Source: Paraphaeosphaeria minitans (Eukaryota; Ascomycota; Dothideomycetes; Pleosporales; Didymosphaeriaceae). Taken from it: a DNA stretch of 64,000 nucleotides. The notes beneath the pieces were generated by a model that saw only the letters and a program-made list of their open reading frames with translations, was not told the DNA's origin and did not search any database. A program made the position numbers and the translations under genes. Numbering within the stretch: the first letter of the stretch is position 1; each line of letters opens with the position of its first letter. Location of the stretch: contig WJXW01000004.1 of assembly GCA_015832175.1 (NCBI GenBank), positions 2,542,001-2,606,000 of the forward strand. Direction: 5' to 3'. Positions 33,998 to 44,484 of this stretch are shown piece after piece.

Positions 33998-34831
33998 ATG
34001 TCCTTCATGCGTGCCGCATCGAGGGTCTCCCGCGTGGGCCTGCGCGTCCCAGCCTACCGCGCCAGCCCCGTCGCCTGGACCGCCCAGCGTGCCTTCTCCC
34101 AGTCGGCCATTAGATGCAGCGACCACGCCGAGGAGACGTTCGAGGAGTTCACTTCCAGGTACGACGCACCGTGGGGGGGGAGGGGGGAGGGACGCAACCG
34201 CGTAGGGGAAGGGGGTCCCTCGGCTATGGATGGAGCCATTGAGCTTCGTGAGGCTGTGCTAGAGCTGTGTTGCTGACTTGGCTTGCTTCGCTGCAGATAC
34301 GAAAAGGAGTTTGACAAGGTCAACGATGTCTTCGAGCTCCAGGTACGTCTACAGCCCGTTGGGAGCGAAGAAGCGGTGCCGCGATCCCGGAGCTCCGCGA
34401 CGAGCGAAGGCTTGCTCAATTGAGGACTTGGAGCTGACCAACGCACAGCGAAACCTGAACAACTGCTTCGCCTACGATCTCGTCCCTTCGCCCACGGTCA
34501 TCACCGCCGCTCTCCGCGCTGCGCGTCGCGTCAACGACTTCCCTTCCGCTGTCCGGGTTTTCGAGGGTACGTCACTCAAGACAGACACAATACATGTGTA
34601 GCTGCCCAGCTACGAGATCACTCGAAGATTCCATTGCCGCAAATGTGGCACATGTGTCCCCGGCTGCGTCACAGACTACGATTGGCGCACGCTTACTAAC
34701 ACGGCGATGCAGGCATCAAGTTCAAGGTCGAGAACAAGAACCAGTACGAGGAGTACCTCCAGGAGCTCGAGCCGATACGTGAGGAGCTCGGCATCCCGCT
34801 GAAGGAGGTCATGTACCCGGAGGAGAAGTAA
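33998..34831 (+). CDS. COX6: Cytochrome c oxidase subunit VI (COX6, mammalian COX5A)
   Basis: Nuclear-encoded subunit of mitochondrial complex IV, on the matrix side. Exons are 33998-34158, 34297-34342, 34449-34566 and 34713-34831; introns are 138, 106 and 146 nt, longer than elsewhere in the window. The product is 147 aa. The first 40 or so residues are Arg/Ser/Ala-rich without acidic residues (MSFMRAASRVSRVGLRVPAY), a mitochondrial presequence. The mature part matches the family closely: DHAEETFEEFTSRYEKEFDK, VNDVFELQRNLNNCFAYDLV, ALRAARRVNDFPSAVRVFEG and ELGIPLKEVMYPEEK. The third intron has a clear TTACTAAC branch site at 34693-34700. Confidence 0.96.
34171..34220 (+). other. G-quadruplex-like tract in COX6 intron 1
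   Basis: Runs of 8, 6, 3, 4 and 5 guanines on the transcribed-RNA sense, beginning 12 nt after the GT donor at 34159. Enough G-runs for an intramolecular quadruplex. Confidence 0.7.
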
Positions 34832-35460
34832 ACTGCTCGCATCAGTGCAATGGCTCCCCTCCCTCCCAGAGGAGTAACCCATCGCGACTACCAATGTCAC
34901 CATTTCGATTTCTTAGAGTCTAGAGGGATGGAAGACGAGGTGGGAGGGACGGAACGCTGTACCATAGGTGTGAGTTTGTACTGCAGCCTGGACGGGATCG
35001 AGGGCGTTGAAGGGGACGTAGAGAGCGGTACGCCGCTGTAGTTGCTGTACAGAGTGCCTTTTTGCTTCCGCCTCTCTCGCGCGTGAGAACCAGCCGCAGT
35101 GACAAGCCAATTGCTCCTCGCTATTCTGGATGCACACAGCATCCATTGTCTTCACATGCCGCCTGATGTACCGAAATTGCAGGAGGCCAACAGACGATCC
35201 ATCAGCACCTGAGCAGAGTCAGGTCAACAGCGTCTTCGAGTCTGGTGGTAGATAGCGGATGCACTTCTTTGCTGGGTGCTCAGGTCTAGTCATGGGGCTG
35301 CCCTGCCTTGCCTTGCCTTGCCCTGCCCCTGCCCTGCCTGACGACGGTAAGTCACCCGAGGCGCCTTCAAGCCCCGCCAAAATTATTCGTCTTTTAGCCA
35401 CCCGCATCCACCCCGCCAACGCGCGCCGGTCACCACTTCTCCTGCCACCTCGACAACACA
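34832..35460. other. Intergenic, COX6 3' region and ADE6 promoter
   Basis: 629 bp. Near ADE6 there is a CCTTG/CCCTG low-complexity run (35299-35341). A GAGTCA half-site like the Gcn4/CpcA core lies at 35217-35222, too short to rely on. No gene is seen. Confidence 0.5.
35299..35341. repeat. Short CCTTG/CCCTG tandem repeat upstream of ADE6
   Basis: GCCCTGCCTTGCCTTGCC-type 5-6 bp units about 120-160 bp before the ADE6 start. It is the reverse-complement counterpart of the array upstream of TFC1 at 27571-27650. Confidence 0.75.
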
Positions 35461-38400
35461 ATGGCGTCGGAGGAGAGCCCCTACCTCGTGCTGCCCGGGT
35501 CTCTGGCCTTCTCGGACTTCCGTCTGAAGCGCCTGGCCGCGGCCATCGGCGCAACCGAAGTGCGCGCGCTCTGGGTGCACTATGTGAATCCGACCAAAGA
35601 ACTGAGCGTCGACGAATCGAAGACGCTCGAGCAGATTCTGCACTATGGCGAGTATCCGAAGCGGGAGGACAGGCTCTCGCAAACCCTCATCCACGCCGTC
35701 CAGACCTCCACCGCCACCACGGCCGTCGACGACGCCACCGTTCTCTTCTACGTCTGCCCGCGCCCGGGCACCATCTCGCCATGGAGCTCGCTGGCTACCA
35801 TGATCGCACGCACATGCACGCTCGAGCATGCCGTGAAGCGCATCGAGCGTGGCATGGTCCTCGCCGCCACCTTCGAGAAGCCGCGTGCCGCCTACGAGAT
35901 GCCCAACGCCGACTCTCTCCACGACCGCATGACCCAGACCATCAGCCGCGCGCCGCCAGATCTCGATCTACTCTTCGGCGAGCGCGAGCCCGCGCAGGCC
36001 ACGACCATAAGCTTCGACGAGTACAGCAGCCCTCATGCTGCGCTGGAACACGCGAACCAGGAGCTGGGCCTTGCCATGGACAAGTCGGAGATTGAGTACC
36101 TGGTCGAGGCATACTCGCAGGAGCTGAAGCGGGGCCCGGTCGACGTCGAGCTGTTCATGTTCGCGCAGGTCAACTCGGAGCATTGCAGGCACAAGCAGTT
36201 CAATGCCGACTTCACCATTGACGGCATGCGCAAAAACTATTCGCTGTTCGGCATGATCCGGAACACGCATCAGAAGCACCCCGAGCACGTGGTGAGCGCA
36301 TACAGCGATAATGCTGCTGTGCTCCAGGGCGAGGAGGCCAGCTTCTGGGCTCCCAGCACCTTGACCGGCGAGTGGACTGGCACAAAGGAGACAGTGCATA
36401 TTCTCTGCAAGGTGGAGACCCACAACCACCCTACAGCCGTCTCGCCCTTTCCTGGCGCGGCCACGGGCTCCGGTGGCGAGATCAGAGACGAGGGCGCTGT
36501 CGGCAGAGGCTCAAGGCCGAAAGCTGGGTTGGCAGGTTTCACTGTATCCGACCTCCTTATACCTGGCCACGAGCAGCCATGGGAGCTCAACGACGTGGGC
36601 AGGCCAGCACACATTGCGAGCAGTCTTGATATCATGCTCGAAGCGCCCATCGGCAGCGCGGCCTTCAACAACGAGTTTGGGCGGCCGTGTACAATTGGTT
36701 ACTTTAGAACGCTGCTTGTTCGTGTATTCACCAACGAGAAGGAGACAGAGATCCGTGGCTATCATAAGCCCATCATGCTGGCTGGCGGTGTAGGAACCGT
36801 CAGACCGCAGCATGCCCTCAAGGATCCTGATATCGTCCCGCCGGGCTCTCATCTACTGGTCATCGGTGGACCTGCGATGCTCATTGGTCTCGGGGGCGGT
36901 GCTGCATCGAGTGTGCAATCTGGGGAAGGCAAGGTCGAGCTTGACTTTGCCAGTGTCCAGCGAGGAAACCCGGAGGTTCAGCGGAGAGCGCAGGAAGTCA
37001 TCGACACTTGCCGATCTATGGGCAACAAGAACCCGATCCTGTTCATCCACGACGTGGGTGCCGGCGGTCTGTCAAACGCTCTGCCGGAGCTCGTTCACGA
37101 CTCTGGACTCGGTGCCATCTTCGAGCTTAGGGACGTGGACAGTGCCGACCGAGGCATGAGCCCACTGCAGATCTGGTGCAACGAATCTCAAGAGCGATAT
37201 GTACTAGCTGTGGGTCCGAATGACTTGGATCTTTTCAAGCGTATTTGCAAGCGCGAACGTTGCGGATTTTCAGTCGTAGGCACGGCGACAAAAGAACAGC
37301 GTCTGATCCTCAAAGACAAGGAGTCACAAGGGACGCCCACTCCAATCGACCTTCCCATGCCAATCCTCTTCGGAAAAACGCCTAAGATGTCGCGCATTGT
37401 TGAGTCGCGGAAGTTGAAATTGCCCGCATTTGACAGCAGTCTCTCCATGTACCTGCCAGAGACACCGAAGGATGGTCTATTGTCCGAAGCCGTAGACCGA
37501 GTGCTTGCGCTTCCTGCCGTGGGCTCGAAATCTTTCCTCATTACGATTGGTGACCGTACCGTTGGTGGGTTGACCGTCCGCGATCAGATGGTTGGAAAGT
37601 GGCAGACCCCGGTTGCCGATGTCTCAGTGACCGCCACGTCGCTTCTATCAGGTGTCAAAACTGGCGAGGCGATGGCCGTGGGCGAGAAGCCCACGCTTGC
37701 CCTCATTTCCCCTGCAGCATCGGCTAGGATGGCCGTCGCGGAGTCTCTCATGAACTTGGCTGCTGCCAGCTTGTTCGACAGACTTTCAAGAGTACGTCTA
37801 TCTGCGAACTGGATGTCCGCTTCCAATCACGCTGGTGAGGGTGCTGCGCTCTACGAGGCTGTGGAGGCTATTGGCATGGATCTTTGCCCACGCCTAGGCA
37901 TATCTATTCCTGTCGGCAAAGATTCCATGAGTATGAAGATGAAGTGGAAAGATCAGGATACCAACGAGGCCAAAGAAGTCACTGCTCCCATGTCTCTGAT
38001 CATCACCGCCTTTGCCCCCGTAGACCGCATCGACCGCACCTGGACACCTGCCCTGGAACGCCTCGAAGACGTTGGCGAGACAGTCCTCATGTTTGTCGAC
38101 CTTGCCGTTGGCAAAAAGAATATGGGTGGTTCCGCCCTCGCGCAGACATTTGGACAGGTCGGCGATGAAGCGCCAGATGTGTGGGACGCAGATGTGCTCA
38201 AAGATTACTATGACGCAGTCGAACAGCTTCACGATTCGGGCATCGTGCTCGCATACCATGATCGCTCGGACGGTGGGCTCTTCACCACTCTTGTGGAGAT
38301 GATGTTTGCTGGACGCTGTGGACTGGAAGTCATGCTGGACGGCATTGCCAAGTCACCCGACACCAAGGACATCGTCGAAACGTTATTCAACGAGGAGCTT

Positions 38401-39564
38401 GGCGCTGTGTTCCAGGTCCGCAAGAAGGATGAAATCAACTTCAATCGTTGCTTCGCTACATGCGGACCGCCACCGGGCATGATCAAGAAGATCGGACGTG
38501 TACCCGCAGCCTCGAAGCAGGAAATCAGCTTCGCCTTCGGCTCTCAGGTCATTTATCGGTCTTCTCGCTCCAAGCTCCAACAGCGGTGGGCGTCGACAAG
38601 CTACCAACTCCAACGCATGCGCGACAACCCTGAGTGCGCAGACCAAGAATTTTCCTCCCTCCAGGACGACTCCGACCCCGGTCTCTCATACAACCTTTCC
38701 TATAACCCCAAAGAGAGCATTCTTCCGCTCAAGGCTTCTATTACTTCGCCCTTCACCAACAAGCCTCGCGTTGCCATTCTCAGAGAAGAAGGCGTGAACG
38801 GCCAAGCTGAAATGGCTTTTGCCTTCTCCAGCGCCGGCTTCTCCGCCATTGACGTCCACATGACTGATCTGATCTCGGGCCGTGTCTCGCTCAGCCAGTT
38901 CACGGGGCTTGCTGCATGCGGTGGCTTCTCCTATGGCGACGTTCTCGGCGCAGGACAAGGCTGGGCGAAGTCGGTGCTGCTACACCCGGCGACGCGCTCC
39001 GAGTTCAAGACCTTCTTCGAAAGAAAGGACACATTTGCCCTTGGCGTGTGCAACGGATGCCAGTTTCTCTCTAAGCTCAAGGAGCTCGTTCCCGGGGCAG
39101 AGGCTTGGCCCAGCTTCGAGCGCAATACCTCGGAGCAATACGAAGCGCGCGTGGCCATGGTCGAGGTACTCGACGCGCCAGCTACGCCCGGCAAGCAGCC
39201 CTCCGTCTTTCTGCACGGCATGCACGGCTCCAAACTCCCCATCGTAACGGCCCACGGTGAGGGCCGCGCGCAGTTCGCACCCGGCTCGCATAGCCCCGAA
39301 ACTCTGTACAACGAGGGTCTCGTCGCCATGCGGTATGTAGACAACTATGGTACGGTCACGGAGAAGTATCCATACAACCCGAATGGAAGCCCCATGGGGA
39401 TTACGGCAGTGAGGAGTAGGGATGGCAAGGTGTTGGCGCTGATGCCGCATCCCGAGCGGACGATTCTGAAGGAGGTGGGGAGTTACGTACCCAGGGAGAG
39501 TGACTGGAGTGAGGTGGGACCGTGGGCACGCATGTTTAGGAGTGCGAGGAGGTGGGTCGGGTAG
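35461..39564 (+). CDS. ADE6: Phosphoribosylformylglycinamidine synthase (FGAM synthase, PurL)
   Basis: Cytosolic enzyme of de novo purine synthesis: converts FGAR, glutamine and ATP to FGAM. Single exon, 1367 aa, the usual length of the eukaryotic large PurL. Domain order is N-terminal PurS-like part, linker, two AIRS-synthase-like halves, then a class I glutamine amidotransferase. Visible signatures include THNHPTAVSPFPGAATGSGG (320-339), GLGGGAASS (about 477), NPILFIHDVGAGGLSNALPE, IPVGKDSMSMKMKW, and LAYHDRSDGGLFTTLVEM. The amidotransferase triad is complete: Cys1197 in FALGVCNGCQFL, His1330 and Glu1332 in PHPER. Codon use is GC-rich, as in its neighbours. The ATG at 35461 directly precedes conserved sequence. 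Confidence 0.97.
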   Translation: MASEESPYLVLPGSLAFSDFRLKRLAAAIGATEVRALWVHYVNPTKELSVDESKTLEQILHYGEYPKREDRLSQTLIHAVQTSTATTAVDDATVLFYVCPRPGTISPWSSLATMIARTCTLEHAVKRIERGMVLAATFEKPRAAYEMPNADSLHDRMTQTISRAPPDLDLLFGEREPAQATTISFDEYSSPHAALEHANQELGLAMDKSEIEYLVEAYSQELKRGPVDVELFMFAQVNSEHCRHKQFNADFTIDGMRKNYSLFGMIRNTHQKHPEHVVSAYSDNAAVLQGEEASFWAPSTLTGEWTGTKETVHILCKVETHNHPTAVSPFPGAATGSGGEIRDEGAVGRGSRPKAGLAGFTVSDLLIPGHEQPWELNDVGRPAHIASSLDIMLEAPIGSAAFNNEFGRPCTIGYFRTLLVRVFTNEKETEIRGYHKPIMLAGGVGTVRPQHALKDPDIVPPGSHLLVIGGPAMLIGLGGGAASSVQSGEGKVELDFASVQRGNPEVQRRAQEVIDTCRSMGNKNPILFIHDVGAGGLSNALPELVHDSGLGAIFELRDVDSADRGMSPLQIWCNESQERYVLAVGPNDLDLFKRICKRERCGFSVVGTATKEQRLILKDKESQGTPTPIDLPMPILFGKTPKMSRIVESRKLKLPAFDSSLSMYLPETPKDGLLSEAVDRVLALPAVGSKSFLITIGDRTVGGLTVRDQMVGKWQTPVADVSVTATSLLSGVKTGEAMAVGEKPTLALISPAASARMAVAESLMNLAAASLFDRLSRVRLSANWMSASNHAGEGAALYEAVEAIGMDLCPRLGISIPVGKDSMSMKMKWKDQDTNEAKEVTAPMSLIITAFAPVDRIDRTWTPALERLEDVGETVLMFVDLAVGKKNMGGSALAQTFGQVGDEAPDVWDADVLKDYYDAVEQLHDSGIVLAYHDRSDGGLFTTLVEMMFAGRCGLEVMLDGIAKSPDTKDIVETLFNEELGAVFQVRKKDEINFNRCFATCGPPPGMIKKIGRVPAASKQEISFAFGSQVIYRSSRSKLQQRWASTSYQLQRMRDNPECADQEFSSLQDDSDPGLSYNLSYNPKESILPLKASITSPFTNKPRVAILREEGVNGQAEMAFAFSSAGFSAIDVHMTDLISGRVSLSQFTGLAACGGFSYGDVLGAGQGWAKSVLLHPATRSEFKTFFERKDTFALGVCNGCQFLSKLKELVPGAEAWPSFERNTSEQYEARVAMVEVLDAPATPGKQPSVFLHGMHGSKLPIVTAHGEGRAQFAPGSHSPETLYNEGLVAMRYVDNYGTVTEKYPYNPNGSPMGITAVRSRDGKVLALMPHPERTILKEVGSYVPRESDWSEVGPWARMFRSARRWVG

Positions 39565-40030
39565 GTTGATGGGGCGTGGGCACAGATATAGAGAGCGAGG
39601 CTGCATTGGGACGGAAGGGCTTTTGGACTTTACTGGGGTTGGGTGGGCGTTTATAGGTCGTGTGCATTTCCCAACACCAAAAAGAGTGGATTGATACCAA
39701 GAGAAAAACGAAGCTGTTGTGTCCATGTGCTATATGCTATACTTCTGGGGTATGTATGTGTGAAATATACAAAGATTCCAGGTTCGGCCACGGACATGTG
39801 TCCAACAGAAGGATGCTCCCAAACGCCATCCCTACCGATCCCATGCTGCGGTAACGAGCTCCGCTATACTGTTCCCCCCAACCCCGAGACATGTAAATGA
39901 CTTGCATACGTAACGATTACATCTATACCTATCGTACAAGGCAAGAGCATAGACGAGGATCGGCCAGCGACCGCGAAGATGTACAGAGGTAGCTCTGATG
40001 ACGAGGAGGAGTACAAGCGCGTGTAGCATC
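39565..40030. other. Convergent intergenic region ADE6 / KRE2-like
   Basis: 466 bp between two converging stops, so it should carry both 3' UTRs and terminators. T/A content rises after 39700 (ATATGCTATAC.., TGTGTGAAATATAC..). No gene is seen. Confidence 0.6.
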
Positions 40031-41395
40031 TCAGTCCATACCGGCGTTTTTGAACCAGACGTTGCGGCAATCCTGCGAATTGAGCCAGTCCTCGCCGTCG
40101 GTGAAGCGGCCAGGCTCGCAGCCAGAGCACTTGGCGTTGTTGGGGCAGTTGAAGAAGGGAATGTGCTGGTAACCAATGTCACGGAACCTGATGTTTGTTA
40201 GCGACTGCTCAAGTTGGGTTTGCTCGTGATTTCGCGTGGTGTGCGACTTGCCAAGCGGGAGGGGTGACAAACCAATGAACCTTGCTTTTATCCTCGAACA
40301 AGGCGACGGCCACGCTGTGCACCGGGGCATCGCCCCAGCGCTCATAGAAGAAGCCGCCAGCCTTGTCAAGGTGCTCAAAGTACTGCGTGTAGGCGTTGCT
40401 CCTCCACAGACTTAGATCGGCGATCTCGAAGTTGGACCAGAAGTGGCAGGTAGAATATCCGCCGGTGATCTGGTTGTGACCCTTCTCCTTCTCCTCTGTC
40501 AGGAAACCCCTGGCGTTGTTCTTGGCCTCGTGCTCGGGATGGTCGGCCAGAAACTTGAGCGTCTCGGGCCACAAGGTCTTGACGCTGTCGGGAGAGTCGA
40601 GCAGGGTCAGGGTAAAGCCGTACGTCTTATTGTGGTCCTGCATCCAGCGGAAGACATCGTAGTCGACGCCGCAGAAGAAGTGGACTTTTGGCTCGACACG
40701 CCAGTAGTACTGCATGTCCTTCAGGGCTTCGTGCTGGTAGAATACGCCGCTGTTCCAGCGGCACATTTGGTGGTACGAGTCCATGGCAGAGTACTGGACG
40801 CCTTTGTCTGCGAGGGCCTTCTTGGAGGTGGCATAGAGGTCCTTGTTGATCCACGAGGGTATGTCCCAGTGGGCCTTGGGGATGGTGTGGTACGACGTCT
40901 TGGCGTTTGTGGCGGCCGTCGTCTTCTGCTTGAAGTCGTCTGTGAAGGGCACGTCGTTGAAGAAGGTCCAGGGGTAGTTGAACTTGTGGTTCCAGGTGCG
41001 CTCAAGGTCGTGCATGCTCTGCAGCATATCGTCGAGCTCCTCATTGCGCACGAGGCTCAGCAGCGTCGCACTGATGCGGTCGCTGTTGGCGTTGTCGGGG
41101 GCGTAGTTGTTGGCGTTGACGCGGCGCAGCGGCTCGGGAGGCTCGCCAGACTCTGCGTCGGCAATTAGTGATGTTCCCTCTGGCGCGTCGTGGGCACGCA
41201 GCACTCACGATCCAGCTGGGGGTCGTGGTCCCAGCCCTGCGGGCGCGGGGGCGGGCCCGGCTTGACAGGCTCCTTTATACCGGCCGTAGGCAGCTTGATG
41301 GCCGTGGAGTCGCTGCGGTAGAGGGTGACGAGCACGAAGAGGAAGACGAGGAATGTGGCGCCGCCCATTACGCGCATGGCCTTGGGAATCGCCAT
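40031..41395 (-). CDS. Golgi alpha-1,2-mannosyltransferase, KRE2/MNT1 family (GT15)
   Basis: Type II Golgi enzyme adding alpha-1,2-mannose to N- and O-glycans from GDP-mannose. Exons are 41209-41395, 40273-41152 and 40031-40187, giving 407 aa. The last donor is GTTTGT at 40272, chosen because it alone yields VHWFRDIGYQHIPFFNCP. A signal-anchor helix (GGATFLVFLFVLVTLY, about 11-26) follows a short cytosolic end, then a Pro-rich stem. The catalytic domain shows ISATLLSLVRNEELDDML, YPWTFFNDVPFTDDF, YWRVEPKVHFFCGVDYDVFR, CHFWSNFEIADLSLWRS and GGFFYERWGDAPVHSVAVAL, all GT15 signatures, and conserved cysteines in NCPNNAKCSGC. It is divergent from the GCP5-like gene. Several KRE2 paralogues exist in fungi; I do not assign one. 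Confidence 0.95.
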
Positions 41396-41817
41396 GGTTG
41401 CGCGAGGGGTGGCGGCGACGGCAAGGCTTGAACTCTTGAACTGGAGCGGCGACGGCAAGACTGGAGCTGGAACGGCGACGGCAAGAGTTGGACTCTTGGA
41501 CTGGAACGGCGACGGCAAGAGTCGAACTCTTAGACTGGAACGGCGACAGCGACGGCGACGGCGACGGCAAGACTGGTACGGGAACCGTGATGGCAACGGC
41601 AACGGCACGGCGACGGGGGCTAGTGTGCATCTGCTCTAGGGCGCCGCGTACGCTCGCAGCAACTGTTCTGCACTGCACGACGTCACGTCGTCCACCATCA
41701 CCACCACCACCACCACCTCCTCCTCCTTCTCCTGGCTTGCCAAGACCAGTGTGGACACGCATCGTTCACGAAAGCTGCTCGCCCCGCGTCCCCTGCCACC
41801 AGACGGCGCAGGCCCAG
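41396..41817. repeat. Bidirectional promoter/leader with GCGACGGCAAGA minisatellite
   Basis: Between the divergent KRE2-like and GCP5-like starts. From about 41409 to 41615 the motif GGCGACGGCAAGA recurs in alternating units of about 34 and 26 bp, linked by CTCTTGGACTGGAA-type blocks, and ends in GGCGAC and GGCAAC hexamer runs. A (CAC/CAT)n run lies at 41694-41720, followed by CTCCTC. The array begins only 10-20 bp from the KRE2-like ATG, so it must lie in that gene's 5' leader. The apparent long frames across it are caused by the repeat. Confidence 0.85.
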
Positions 41818-44484
41818 ATGGCGCAGCATGCAAAAGTCGCTGCGCTCACCGACGAGCTGATCCACTCCGTCCTCAACTTCGACCCCACCGCCAACAAACG
41901 CGCGTACAAACACGCAAAGGATGTGGCCAAACAGGGCCTACGCGCCCACCACTATCCCCGCACAACCCAATTCGACGTCCAGGCCACCTTTGCCGGCTTG
42001 GACGAAAAGTTCCGCGTCCTCAATCGCAATCATCTGGCCGATGCCTTAGACGAGCGCGTCAGGGAGATCAGCAAGAGACCCGCCAAGTGTATTCCAGACT
42101 GCCTGTCGCTCCTGCTCCAGCTCTCGGATCGACCCGCTGAGAATGGCCGCCTCGACGCCCTAGACCTGCTGAGACCACCTACCCCCCGCCCGAATTGACG
42201 TGGAAGGACATACTGCAAGACGATCCTCATCGTGACGACGAAATCTGGAAAGACATCGACTACGCCGCCGACTCATCCGAGGACGACTTGCTGCCAACGA
42301 AGATAGAGGTCGCAAAGCCTTCGCCGCCAACAACTGCCGATGAAGACGACACGTACGATCCTCAAGCCTGCCTTGTCGCTGTGGATGCGACTGCTGTCGT
42401 TACGTTGGAAGAGGCACAGTTTTGGAAACAGGAAGCAGAACCCGAGCATGGAAAACTCGACATTACCGAGCTTCACGCCATCAGGGAAACACTCTTCATG
42501 CTCGCTGGTCTACCAAATTCCTTGTTCCATGCCGACAGCCGTGTGGGACCCGAGTACGAACTCCGCCACGCCATGGCTAGGACGACGAACCATCTACTTG
42601 CAGAGTTGGGCGACATAGGTCGCGCCATCCACCGACTGCGCCAGTGGCTAAAACGGCCGTCATCGCTGCCGCTCGTGCAGACTTTCGAAGCTGCTGTGAC
42701 GAAACGGTTGTTGGAATACCATCGGTCGCTCGCGCTGCTTCAGTCCAAGTACCTAGTGCCCGAAGAGCCTACTACCGTGAGTCTGCTGGAACTACACAAC
42801 AATGTGAGGGCCCTTTCTCGGCCCTTGCTACGCTTAGCCCAAATAGTTGAAGAGATAGAACCCCAGCTGCTCATAAACCCTTTCATCCACCTTGAGATAC
42901 TGTTCGACCAGATCAGTCTTGCGCAAATGGCACTTGAGGACGATATCTTCCGCTTCCTGTCGCACATCTTCTTTGACTGTCTCCAGACCTACTTGAAGCC
43001 CATGCGTAGGTGGATGGAAAATGGCGAGCTTGGTCTAAACGATGAGACCTTCTTCGTCTTCGAGGACGACTCTAGTAGTGAGGCGTCTTCCCTGTGGCAC
43101 GATCGGTTCGTGCTTCGCCGCGGTCAAGAGCACAAGCTGCGCTCGCCAGCTTTCCTTGAGCCTGCGGCGCAAAAGATCTTCAAAACTGGTAAAAGTGTAG
43201 TATTCCTCAAAGAGCTGGGTTTGCATACTTCTCGTCTACCCGCAATCGCTAAAGAGCCTCGCCTGAACCACGAAGCAGTCTGTGGCAGCTTGGTTGATCT
43301 GCCCCTCTCACCTTTCTCGGAGCTGTTCCAGGCAGCGTTCCAAATGTGGATCGAAAGCAAATACTCGCTGGCTTCTAACGTGCTCCGTGAATATATCTTC
43401 ACCGACTGTGCCCTCATCCAGACTCTGAACAGCTTTAGAATCATGTACCTCGGTGCTAACGGCTCCGTCTTTCAAGACTTCGCTGATGCCATCTTCGAGC
43501 GAATGCATGTTAGTCAGCGCGCCTGGAATGATCGCTACCTTCTCACCGAGCTTGCTCGCGGCATCTTCAGTGCGGAATTACAGACTACCCAATCCGAGCG
43601 CATCATCGTCCGCTCCCAGCGCAAGAGCTGCAAGTCTCTCTTTGCTTCTGTCAAAGTGCTCTCGCATATTTTGCTCGATTATGCCGTAAGTCTCCTCTAC
43701 GCATACGTTCCCCGATGGCAGGCAAGGCCCTACTAAACCACGCTAGCTGCCCTGGCCCATCATGAACATCATCCAGCGGTCGTCAATTCCCATCTACCAG
43801 CAAGTTCTCTCCTTCCTTCTGCAGTGCTATCGTACGAAATATCTTTTACAGCGTATCTCACCGCAAAGTATCCGCGAGATCAAGGACAGCGGACTGCGCC
43901 AGCTAAGTTATAAGCTCCGCCAGCGGTTGATCTGGCTGGCCGACGTCTTGCGCTCGTACTTGACCGGAACCGTCATCGATCCTTGTTTTGCGGACATGAG
44001 AGCTGCGATGAGCAAGGCAGAGGATATTGATGAGATGTCGGCTATCCACATGAACTTTGTCGCTCGACTGCAGGACCATGCCTTACTGTCCGAAAAGTTA
44101 AAGCCTATTCACAAGGCTATGATCTCGTTGCTGGATCTTGCAGCTGTATATTCACAGCAACACGCAAGTCTAGAGGGTTTCAATCCGAGATGGACGCGTC
44201 AACGCAACAGTGAGAAGAAGAAATCCCGTCGCAAGTCCATCTTACCCATGAAGTTGGAAGAAGATGATTCTGATAGTAGTGATGTCGGGGATGACGAGAG
44301 CGCTGAGTCGGATTTGCCGATTGCAACTGAGCAGGAAGCGGTGCTTGAAGGTATCGATCAAGACTTCGGGCGGTTGCTCCCGTTTGTGACAGCGGGATTG
44401 AGGAGCGTAGGACGCGTGGGTGCGGAGCCTGTTTGGGAGATGCTTGCCGATAGGCTCGAAGGGGAAGGGAGATGTGGTCAATGA
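41818..44484 (+). CDS. Gamma-tubulin complex component, Spc97/Spc98 family, GCP5/Mod21-like, apparent frameshift
   Basis: Component of the gamma-tubulin ring complex that nucleates microtubules at spindle poles. Exon 1 starts at MAQHAKVAALTDELIHSVLN; a later exon ends at 43685, and the last is 43747-44484 (61-nt intron GTAAGT..GCTAG). If continuous, the protein is about 868 aa. The N-terminal part (CLSLLLQLSDRPAENGRLD, then LTWKDILQDDP) fits the GCP5/Mod21 N-terminal domain; the rest is Spc97/Spc98 (ALSRPLLRLAQIVEEIEPQL, LLDYALPWPIMNII, and near the C-terminus MNFVARLQDHALLSEKLKPI). Between these parts the frame breaks: exon 1's frame reaches TGA just after the C6 run at 42182-42187, while the conserved LTWKDIL is in the next frame. 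No GT..AG pair there repairs it; a seventh C would. Either a sequencing error or a true mutation. The GCP5 assignment is likely, not certain. Confidence 0.85.

Noticed and set aside
40443..41168. 241-codon plus-strand frame
   Set aside because: Antisense shadow of the KRE2-like catalytic domain.
41472..41762. Arg/Ser/Val-rich frames upstream of the KRE2-like gene on the minus strand
   Set aside because: Produced by the GGCGACGGCAAGA minisatellite; homology starts only at the ATG at 41395.
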